A stretch of 51,249 bases of DNA from Acidimicrobiaceae bacterium (GTDB taxonomy: Bacteria > Actinomycetota > Acidimicrobiia > Acidimicrobiales > Aldehydirespiratoraceae). Below, in pieces: positions 26,729 to 33,321 of the stretch. The notes under the pieces were generated by a model. It was not told where the DNA came from and searched no databases. It saw nothing but the letters and a program-made list of their open reading frames with translations. The stretch is taken from the NCBI GenBank assembly GCA_018699415.1, contig JABIQM010000274.1, positions 1 to 51,249 on the forward strand, written 5' to 3'. The translations under genes and the position numbers were made by a program. Every line of letters starts with the position of its first letter. Position 1 is the first letter of the stretch.

Positions 26729-27610
26729 CTATCGCTGGTTGTCCCGGTCGACGGGATCCAGCGATAGGCGACCGCCACTTCGGCTGACTCGGTGACCTCC
26801 CTCGATCTCTGTCGCGATGTTGGTGCCGTCAGCGACTCGGAGGACGCGAGTGATGGAGGCGGCATCGGGCGATGTGGAGTCGGGCAACTCGCCTCGTAGC
26901 CAGGTTCGGAGGGCCTCGGATGCGATGGCTTTCGGTGCCGCAGCGAGTGCCCTGGCATCGGTCGGGTCAAGATGGGTCGCTCGATCTTGGATGACCTCGA
27001 GCGCGTCCCCTACAAGATCTGCGTGACGATTGAGCAACGGCACCGGGTCGCGGTCGAAGAGGTCGGCGATCAACGGGAGGAGTTCAGTCCGAACCCGCAC
27101 CCGGGTGAAACTCGGGTCGGAGTTGTGCTCGTCAACGACGGGCGCGATTCCGGCGTCGGCGCAGACCGCTTCGGTCTCAGCTCGACGGAGTCGAAGGATC
27201 GGTCGTTTGACCATCGCCATGGGCGCGGCGACACCGGCTGGGCCGGCACCGCGGAGCAGATTGAACAGCACCGTCTCCGCCCTGTCATCGGCGGTGTGGC
27301 CTACGCAAACGTCATCAGGAAGGGACTGGTAACGGGCGGCCCGAGCTCGAGCTTCCATATTCGCTCCCGGCTCAACGCTGACCTGACGCAACTCGAAGGC
27401 GACGTCCAGGCGAGACGCGAGCGCGTTCACCAACGCTGCATCCATCGACGACGTAGGGCGAAGTCCATGGTCGACATGCCAGATCGTGAACTCTCGCCCC
27501 GCCGCCCGGGCAAGCATGGCCATCGCCGTCGAGTCGGCGCCGCCGCTCACGCCGAGCGCGATCAATCCGTCGGGGAAGTCGCACCGATCAAGCAGCGCGG
27601 CAAGTTCCAC
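26729..27610 (-). CDS. tilS: tRNA(Ile)-lysidine synthase
   Basis: A 293-aa N-type ATP pyrophosphatase that converts the wobble C of tRNA-Ile(CAU) to lysidine. The PP-loop ALGVSGGADSTAMAMLA is at ~18-34. The conserved WHVDHGLRP (~44-52), VGHTADDRAETVLFNLLRG (~103-121) and RPILRLRRAE follow. It lacks the larger C-terminal domains of E. coli TilS, as usual for actinobacteria. The GTG at 27610 is the start, 6 bp after the stop of the metalloprotease-like gene. Essential in most bacteria. Confidence 0.94.
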   Translation of the reverse strand: MELAALLDRCDFPDGLIALGVSGGADSTAMAMLARAAGREFTIWHVDHGLRPTSSMDAALVNALASRLDVAFELRQVSVEPGANMEARARAARYQSLPDDVCVGHTADDRAETVLFNLLRGAGPAGVAAPMAMVKRPILRLRRAETEAVCADAGIAPVVDEHNSDPSFTRVRVRTELLPLIADLFDRDPVPLLNRHADLVGDALEVIQDRATHLDPTDARALAAAPKAIASEALRTWLRGELPDSTSPDAASITRVLRVADGTNIATEIEGGHRVSRSGGRLSLDPVDRDNQR

Positions 27611-27616
27611 CGAAAC

Positions 27617-28684
27617 TCAGACCACAGCGGCCGGAACCGCGACCCGGTCGATCCACAGCTGCGGATCGCGGATCTCGCCGATCGACGGCACGTTGGCCGA
27701 ATCAGCCCAGGCGAAGTCGAGTGCCTCGACACCGCCATGTGCCTCAACCGTCGAAATGAAGTGCTCGCCCTCGGCATACTGTTTCATTTTCGCTTCGAGG
27801 CCAGCAAGCTTTTGGAACACCTTCGTAAACCCACTGGCAGTCTGGCGCCGGTTTCGCAACACCTTGGCGAAACGCTCAGCCGATGGCACAAGGCCCTCGC
27901 CGGCGCGGTCCATGGTGACGTCGCCGTGACCCTCAAGCAGACTCATCAGGCCGGAGACCTCATTGATGACCGCAAGCTGTTCTTCCGACGCGAACAGGGC
28001 CATAATTCCACCCTGATCCATAGGGTCTTCACCACGCTTACGGGCTTCCATGAGGCGCTGTGCGGCGGCGAGGAAACGCTTGGGGTCAGGGTCAACGCTG
28101 TCCATAGTCGACTCGACAAGTCCGAGGAAGTGCTCACGCATCCAGGGCACGCCAGTGAACTGAGCGCGATGAGTAACCTCATGCAGCGCAAGCCAGAGGC
28201 GGAACTCCTGAGGCGGGAACGCATAGCGTTTTTCGAGCGCTAACACGTTGGGGGCGACATAGTAGACGATGTCCTGCTCGTCGGGGTTCTCGTCCTCAAT
28301 GACGAGCAGGTCGTACTGGCCGAGCACACGGGTGCTCATCCACCCGAGCATGGCTCCGAGTTCTACGCCGGCAATCTTTGGGCCAAGGGCGCCCGACTTA
28401 CCGTCCATCTTGTCGTCGAGCTTGTCCGTGATCGGTCGCAGCAGGCGCTGGAACGATGCGACGTTGGCATCAACCCAACCTTCACGGTTAGTTACACGGC
28501 CCCGTGCGTTGCCATCAAGAGAGCGCAAACCGGTGCACGCAGAAACCAGTTCCTCAGCTTGCGCCGTATATCTATCGAAGTCCGCTTCGAGTCCGTCACG
28601 GTACCGAGCAGCCGTGTAGGGCTCGTTGCCCGCGACCTTGCTCGCGACCGTCCGGGCAATGTCCCAGTCGACGGCGCCGCTCAT
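27617..28684 (-). CDS. DUF2342 zinc-metalloprotease-like protein
   Basis: A 355-aa protein of the actinobacterial DUF2342 family, which models describe as an F420-associated or putative zinc metalloprotease. WLALHEVTHRAQFTGVPWM (~162-180) contains the HExxH zinc motif. MSLLEGHGDVTMDRAG (~245-260) would supply the distal Glu. ENPDEQDIVYYVAPNVLALEKRY is the preceding conserved strand. There is no signal peptide, so it is cytosolic. ATG 28684 (MSGAVDWD) is chosen because it directly follows the stop of the 43-aa membrane protein. The immediate tilS-hpt context is common for this family in Actinobacteria. Its substrate is unknown. Confidence 0.85.
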   Translation of the reverse strand: MSGAVDWDIARTVASKVAGNEPYTAARYRDGLEADFDRYTAQAEELVSACTGLRSLDGNARGRVTNREGWVDANVASFQRLLRPITDKLDDKMDGKSGALGPKIAGVELGAMLGWMSTRVLGQYDLLVIEDENPDEQDIVYYVAPNVLALEKRYAFPPQEFRLWLALHEVTHRAQFTGVPWMREHFLGLVESTMDSVDPDPKRFLAAAQRLMEARKRGEDPMDQGGIMALFASEEQLAVINEVSGLMSLLEGHGDVTMDRAGEGLVPSAERFAKVLRNRRQTASGFTKVFQKLAGLEAKMKQYAEGEHFISTVEAHGGVEALDFAWADSANVPSIGEIRDPQLWIDRVAVPAAVV

Positions 28685-28685
28685 A

Positions 28686-28817
28686 TCAGTCGCGCGGGTA
28701 CCGCTTGTACGTGACCTTCTGGAGGTAGCCCACCACCGAGGCGCCAGTCGCCAACAAGGCACCGATCACGAGAGCCGGAGCGATCCAGAAGTGCCACACA
28801 ACCGCGAAAATACCCAT
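28686..28817 (-). CDS. 43-aa single-pass membrane protein
   Basis: A short reading frame, MGIFAVVWHFWIAPALVIG at its start, has one TM helix over about residues 5-31 and a positively charged tail (QKVTYKRYPRD). Its TGA lies one base before the ATG of the DUF2342 gene, so the two are probably translated together. Positive-inside bias places the C-terminus in the cytosol. No clear Shine-Dalgarno is seen. It is real on grounds of tight coupling and hydrophobic pattern, but has no assigned function; it may anchor the metalloprotease-like protein. Confidence 0.65.
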   Translation of the reverse strand: MGIFAVVWHFWIAPALVIGALLATGASVVGYLQKVTYKRYPRD

Positions 28818-28902
28818 GGCGATTGAGTGTAGAGGGCTGAAGGCTACGAAGGAACGCTGGGGTCCGCGTCATCGCGACGCGAGCATTGTCCCATCGCATC
28901 CC

Positions 28903-29085
28903 TCAGTCCTCCAACACCTTGCCTCGCATACGGGCAACGACCATGACACCGTGAAACGAGCAGAAGCTCTGCTCGTTGTAGATGCTCAACTGTGTTTCGC
29001 AGTCGTCGTCTTCGCAGACACGGCCTTTTTTACTGCGAGGCGTGTGGCGTTCGATACTGGTAAAGCGTTCAGCGTGGACCCTCAT
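28903..29085 (-). CDS. Small Cys/His-rich putative zinc-binding protein
   Basis: A ~60-aa protein. A basic N-terminal part (FTSIERHTPRSKKGR) leads into CEDDDCETQLSIYN and then CSFHG, giving a Cys-x5-Cys ... Cys-x2-His arrangement typical of a single zinc knuckle. Similar short proteins with a C...C-x-T-x-LSIYN...C..H pattern are common hypotheticals in high-GC actinobacteria, to my recollection. ATG 29085 is used; GTG 29091 is two codons upstream. It lies between the RsrA-like gene and the DUF2342 unit. Nucleic-acid or protein binding is a guess. Confidence 0.65.
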   Translation of the reverse strand: MRVHAERFTSIERHTPRSKKGRVCEDDDCETQLSIYNEQSFCSFHGVMVVARMRGKVLED

Positions 29086-29164
29086 ACCCACGTAACGAAG
29101 TGAACGGCCGTTTTAGTTTCACCTTTCGAGGAACCGTCATGGACTCGTCACAGTCCAAACGGCA

Positions 29165-29458
29165 TCACTCGCTACGAATTTCCCACTGGATTGCTTCAAA
29201 CACCTTCATTCGCAGGGCTTCTGGGACTTCCTCTTGACAGCGCAACGCCACGACTTGTTTCAATTCAGCTTCAAACGTATAGCTCTCCATGCACGGTGAG
29301 CAGTATTCGATGTGAGCCTTGATGGTGGTGCGCCGCTCAATGGTCAACTGACCATCGAGATAGATATACAGCTCCCGAAGAGCCTTCTGACACTCGTCAT
29401 CACAAGGCTCGGCACCCAGCGCATCTGCATTCTCGGCATCTGAATTTCTTGCAACCAT
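29165..29458 (-). CDS. RsrA-like zinc-binding anti-sigma factor
   Basis: A 97-aa ZAS-family anti-sigma factor. The zinc/thiol-disulfide motif HIEYCSPC (His49, Cys53, Cys56) is preceded by ECQKALRELYIYLDGQL with Cys23, matching the Cys...His-x3-Cys-x2-Cys set of Streptomyces RsrA. There, oxidation of the Cys releases zinc and frees SigR. The following helix (YTFEAELKQVVALRCQEEVPE) would bind sigma. The ATG at 29458 lies one base after the sigma-factor stop, the standard sigR-rsrA arrangement. A longer upstream frame overlapping the sigma gene is judged spurious. Confidence 0.9.
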   Translation of the reverse strand: MVARNSDAENADALGAEPCDDECQKALRELYIYLDGQLTIERRTTIKAHIEYCSPCMESYTFEAELKQVVALRCQEEVPEALRMKVFEAIQWEIRSE

Positions 29459-29459
29459 G

Positions 29460-30062
29460 TCACGCACCATCACAATCGGCGCCGACGCAGGCTGGTTCGG
29501 GATCCGGCAGCAAGCGTCGAGCCTCGGCAAAGTCATACAACCGCTTCTGTAGCTGCTTTCTTCCTCGATGCAGACGACTCATCACGGTGCCGATGGGAAC
29601 GCCGAGAATTTCGGCGATCTCCTTGTAGGCAAATCCCTCAACATCAGCCAACAAAACCGGCAAGCGATAATGCTCGGCCAGCCCCTCCACAGCGTCCTTC
29701 ACTTCAGCCTCACCAAAGAGATCCATCAGTTCGTCCTCGGCGCTTCGGCCAAGGGTCGAACCCGTGAGCCCCCCGATGCGGCGGTAGATGTACAGATCTT
29801 CGACGTCGTCAATATCGGACTCGTCAGGACGCCGCTGCTTCTTGCGATACGCGTTGATGTAGCTATTGGTGAGGATGCGATACATCCACGCCTTCAGGTT
29901 CGTGCCGGCTTCGAAGCGCTCGTACGCGCGGTACGCCTTGAGGTAGGTCTCTTGGACGAGATCTTCCGCGTCGGCAGGGTTGCGGGTCATCCTCAACGCG
30001 GCTGAGTAGAGCCCGCTCATTAGCGGCATCGCCTCGTCGACGAACGTGGCTTGATCGGCCAC
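29460..30062 (-). CDS. sigR: ECF sigma factor of the SigR/SigH group
   Basis: A 200-aa RNA polymerase sigma factor. Region 2 is [20 protein letters not shown] (~31-50), followed by [25 protein letters not shown], near-identical in pattern to Streptomyces SigR and mycobacterial SigH. Region 4 is [35 protein letters not shown] (in two parts, ~140-174). It should drive thioredoxin, mycothiol and protein-quality genes under oxidation. The start is 20 bp downstream of tRNA-Thr on the same strand, so no separate promoter is evident between them. Confidence 0.93.
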   Translation of the reverse strand: MADQATFVDEAMPLMSGLYSAALRMTRNPADAEDLVQETYLKAYRAYERFEAGTNLKAWMYRILTNSYINAYRKKQRRPDESDIDDVEDLYIYRRIGGLTGSTLGRSAEDELMDLFGEAEVKDAVEGLAEHYRLPVLLADVEGFAYKEIAEILGVPIGTVMSRLHRGRKQLQKRLYDFAEARRLLPDPEPACVGADCDGA

Positions 30063-30082
30063 AAGACCTCCCCAGAGAGTGG

Positions 30083-30155
30083 AGCCCGAGAGGAGAATTG
30101 AACTCCTGACCTACGCTTTACGAGAGCGTCGCTCTACCAACTGAGCTACTCGGGC
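30083..30155 (-). tRNA. tRNA-Thr (anticodon CGT)
   Basis: A 73-nt cloverleaf: acceptor GCCCGAG pairs with CTCGGGC; D-arm GCTCAGTTGGTAGAGC; anticodon stem ACGCT/AGCGT around loop CTCGTAA giving CGT (reads ACG). The T-arm carries TTCAATT. CCA is not encoded. It lies just upstream of the SigR-like gene on the same strand. Confidence 0.95.
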
Positions 30156-30215
30156 GGGACTGAGAAGGTACCAAATCCGGCGGTGAATCCCGACCCGGAT
30201 CCGGCCGAATAACGC

Positions 30216-31256
30216 CTAGGCGGGGGGCAACTTCAGCAGAAGCGACTGCAACAGCAGCGCTTCGTTGGGATTGCGTATGAGAGCGTTTGATGTATCGCGC
30301 AGATGCTTGACCGCTTCAAGTGGTGCCTGCCGTGAACCATCGCTGAGGATCATCTCCCGGTAGCGGGTGGCCAGGGTCGACAAACCGAAGCGCAACTCCT
30401 CGGTGCGGAACTGTCGTTGCTCCCGCCGATGCCGAGATTCCATGTCACGCCGGCCCGATCCTCGAGTACCAAGCGCCTCTTCGCGTTGCTCAAGCCCTTC
30501 GAGTTCGGCCTCGTGTTGGCGGACTTTCGCCTTGCCGGCATCGTCGATCAAACCACGGACCTCTTCGACAAGAACAGCCGCAGCTGAACCGGAGCCATCG
30601 AGACGATCAGGCACCGACCACCAGGCATCTCGACGCAACGATAGCTGCTCATCAGTGGCGAGGACCCGGGCCCGTTCCACGCTGCCGTTCGAGGCCGCGG
30701 CGACGACGACCGCCTGCATGGGCTCAGCCAATCCCTCGGCCACCAAGGCGGTTTCGATCTCGGCAGCGGCCACCGAGCCGAAGTCAACCCGTGTGCAGCG
30801 ACTGGCAATCGTGACGTGCTCCGGCGGCACGTCTTCGGCCAACAGCACGAAGATCGATGTGGCCGGCGGTTCCTCAATCGTCTTGAGCAAGGATGCGGCA
30901 GCTGCGGGTGTGGCCGTATGAAAACGGTTGACGACCAGGACCTTGCGGTTGCCTTCGACTGGTGACCGACTGGCCTGCACAATCAACGGCTCGGCCTCCT
31001 CGTCACGGCGCAGCGAGTTTCCGACCGGGTCAAGCACGTGTACATCGGCATGCTCTTCCTTCTCAGCGAGACGGCGATGACGCTCGGCGCCTTCTGGATC
31101 AGCGGCTGCCAGCAACTCCCCAGCAAATACCGCCGCAGCACGACGCTTGCCGCTACCGCTGGGGCCGACAAGAAGATAGGCGTGGACGGGTGTCTCGACC
31201 GCGGCCTGAAGACGGCGAACCGCCTCGTTTTGTCCGATGACTCGATCCCAGCTCAC
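30216..31256 (-). CDS. holB: DNA polymerase III delta' subunit
   Basis: A 346-aa clamp-loader subunit. The AAA+ fold begins with WDRVIGQNEAVRRLQAAV and the P-loop LLVGPSGSGKRRAA (~28-41). RKVLVVNRFHTATPAAAASL and LLKTIEEPPATSIFVLLAED (~122-141) are the Walker B and sensor region. The zinc-binding Cys of bacterial delta' are not obvious. Residues ~235-285 form a charged coiled-coil-like insertion (EAELEGLEQREEALG). It overlaps tmk by 4 bp, reproducing the common tmk-holB pair. Confidence 0.92.
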   Translation of the reverse strand: MSWDRVIGQNEAVRRLQAAVETPVHAYLLVGPSGSGKRRAAAVFAGELLAAADPEGAERHRRLAEKEEHADVHVLDPVGNSLRRDEEAEPLIVQASRSPVEGNRKVLVVNRFHTATPAAAASLLKTIEEPPATSIFVLLAEDVPPEHVTIASRCTRVDFGSVAAAEIETALVAEGLAEPMQAVVVAAASNGSVERARVLATDEQLSLRRDAWWSVPDRLDGSGSAAAVLVEEVRGLIDDAGKAKVRQHEAELEGLEQREEALGTRGSGRRDMESRHRREQRQFRTEELRFGLSTLATRYREMILSDGSRQAPLEAVKHLRDTSNALIRNPNEALLLQSLLLKLPPA

Positions 31257-31861
31257 TGGTGCTGAGCCAACCAGCCATCGACGGCGACATCAACTCGCCC
31301 GGCAACCTCTTGGACCGTTCCTCCAGCATCGACCACAAGCCAGCGGTCGGGGGCAGCCGCCGCCATCTCGAGGTAACCCCGTCGGACTCGTTGATGAAAC
31401 TCGGCCCCAGCCCCCTCGATACGGTCAATCTGATCACCCAAACGTTCCCGAGCAACGGCAAGATCAACGTCGAGCAGCACGGTGAGATCAGGCTCGACGC
31501 CGTGCGTGGCGAATCGCATCATGTCGTCGAGAACCGCGAGATCGAGACCTCGCCCGTACCCCTGGTAGGCGAGGGTCGAAGCAGTGAACCGGTCAGAGAT
31601 GATCGTCTCGTCCCGCGCCAAGGCGGGCCCGACAATCTCGGCCACATGTTGCGCCTTGTCGGCAACAACCAAGAGAGCCTCAGCCCGGTCGTCGAGTTCA
31701 CGGTGTTCGGGATCGAGAAGGATCCGGCGAATCGAGCCGCCGATGTCGGTGGCTCCGAACTGGAACGTGAGCGGCAGGCCGAGGCGGCCGGCCAGGCGAC
31801 GGGCCTGCGTCGATTTCCCCGAAGCATCAGCGCCTTCGAATGCGATCAGTCGTCCACTCAT
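31253..31861 (-). CDS. tmk: Thymidylate kinase
   Basis: A 202-aa kinase that makes dTDP from dTMP. The P-loop is IAFEGADASGKSTQARRLA (~6-24), and IISDRFTASTLAYQGYGRGL (~87-106) contains the DRF and substrate segments. A LID-like region follows (IDRIEGAGAEFHQRVRRGY). The usual REPG motif after the P-loop is replaced by FQFGATDIGGSIRRILL, an unusual variant in which the dTMP-loop Arg is lost. It overlaps both neighbours, MFS upstream and holB downstream, by 4 bp. Confidence 0.92.
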   Translation of the reverse strand: MSGRLIAFEGADASGKSTQARRLAGRLGLPLTFQFGATDIGGSIRRILLDPEHRELDDRAEALLVVADKAQHVAEIVGPALARDETIISDRFTASTLAYQGYGRGLDLAVLDDMMRFATHGVEPDLTVLLDVDLAVARERLGDQIDRIEGAGAEFHQRVRRGYLEMAAAAPDRWLVVDAGGTVQEVAGRVDVAVDGWLAQHQ

Positions 31862-33297
31862 TGCGCTGACTCTTCCACGCCATCAGACAATTCGCTGAGG
31901 AATGCACCCGACCCAGCCCGCAAACTCCACGACGCGAGCACGCCGGCCGCGACAATGATCGTGGACGACAACCACAGCGTGAGTCGAACGCCGGGCACCT
32001 GAACGTGGAGATTGCCGATGCCGATCTCGCCATTCCAAAGTTGGTTGGACAAGCCGTCGAGCAGCTCAGAAACGATCGGCGCGACCGCTAGGGCGATCAG
32101 CATGCAGAACCGCACGACCACAAGCAGAGCGGAAAACACTCGGCCGCGGAGATCGTCGTCGACGTTCTCGTGCAACAGCGTAAACCCAAGGACATAGATC
32201 GGGCCGGCTGCGAAACCGACAATACCGACCACCGGGACAACCACGCCAAGCACAGATGCAGAACCAGCGACAAACAGAGCTGCGCCGGCAAGCACGAGCG
32301 CAAACGGGAAAACCTTTGCCCGATTGATCTTGTTCTGCAGCACTGATGCAGCAATAACGCCAACCGCCATGCCACAGCCAAGGGCGAAAAGTATGAGATT
32401 GAAGTCGGCGGGTTCACCGGAGATCACCTCGTCGACAAAGATCGCTCCAAGCGGAACAAGCATGCCGCCACCGATGACGGCCGTCGCCAAGCCGACGTTC
32501 ACCGCTCGAACGATCGGATTCACGGCGATAAAGCGCCAGCCTTCGCGCAACTCACGAAGCGCGCCGCCAAGATCCCAATTCCCGCGCTTCCCTTCGAGTC
32601 GCTCAGCTGGCGAACGACGGCGATAAACGATGGTTGAGACGAGGAGCGCAGTGGCGAGGAACGACAAACCGTCGATATAGAACGCAAGGCCTTCTTCATT
32701 GAGTTGCCAGGTATCGACCCAACCCTCATCCGCGAAACGTTCAGAGAGCTTGGCCAGCAACGCAGCGAGGCCTGCGGCCACGGGGAACATGCCGTAGGCG
32801 GCCGCCACATTGAGTGAGTTCGCCGTGGTGAGTTTGTCCTTGGGAACCAAGTTGGGGACGATTGCTTCCTTGGCCGGGGACCACAGCATCGTGAAGATCT
32901 CAAGGATAAACGAGGCAATAATAAGCCCGTATAGCGTGTCGACGAAGGGCAAACTGAACAACACCGCAGCGCGCCCAACGTCGCAGACCAGCATCACCTT
33001 CTTGCGGTTGAGTCGATCGACGATGACACCGGCGGCGGTAGCAAGAAAGAACCCCGGGGCAATCCGTGCACCCAAGACAAGGGCGATGGCCGTGCCTTCA
33101 GAGCCATCGCTGATGCGCTCGGCTAGCGAAATAATAGCGATCAGGCCGAGCCAGTCACCCGTCGCTGAGATGACCTGAGCGACCCATAGCTTGAAGAATT
33201 CCCAGGACCCGAAGAGGCGTTCGATCTGTCCACTCGGTTTGGTGGCATCAAGCGCGTCGTTCAGACGATCTGCGCTATTAGTGCCCTGGTCGTTCAC
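31858..33297 (-). CDS. MFS transporter (MFS_3-like exporter)
   Basis: A 479-aa membrane protein with about 12 predicted TM helices. The first helix region is FFKLWVAQVISATGDWLGLIA. The loop between helices 2 and 3 reads GVIVDRLNRKKVMLVCD, the MFS motif A equivalent (G-x-x-x-D-R-x-x-R/K). AKEAIVPNLVPKDKLTTANSLN is the conserved MFS_3 segment. It resembles enterobactin- and macrolide-type exporters; the substrate is unknown. GTG 33297 is the start. It lies between topA and tmk, overlapping the latter, so may be co-expressed with them for positional reasons. Confidence 0.88.
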   Translation of the reverse strand: MNDQGTNSADRLNDALDATKPSGQIERLFGSWEFFKLWVAQVISATGDWLGLIAIISLAERISDGSEGTAIALVLGARIAPGFFLATAAGVIVDRLNRKKVMLVCDVGRAAVLFSLPFVDTLYGLIIASFILEIFTMLWSPAKEAIVPNLVPKDKLTTANSLNVAAAYGMFPVAAGLAALLAKLSERFADEGWVDTWQLNEEGLAFYIDGLSFLATALLVSTIVYRRRSPAERLEGKRGNWDLGGALRELREGWRFIAVNPIVRAVNVGLATAVIGGGMLVPLGAIFVDEVISGEPADFNLILFALGCGMAVGVIAASVLQNKINRAKVFPFALVLAGAALFVAGSASVLGVVVPVVGIVGFAAGPIYVLGFTLLHENVDDDLRGRVFSALLVVVRFCMLIALAVAPIVSELLDGLSNQLWNGEIGIGNLHVQVPGVRLTLWLSSTIIVAAGVLASWSLRAGSGAFLSELSDGVEESAQ

Positions 33298-33321
33298 GGC
33301 CTCAAACCATAGCGAAGAAGG

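Noticed and set aside
27486-27929. 147-codon plus-strand frame across the tilS/DUF2342 junction
   Set aside because: Ser/Ala-rich shadow of two well-supported genes on the other strand.
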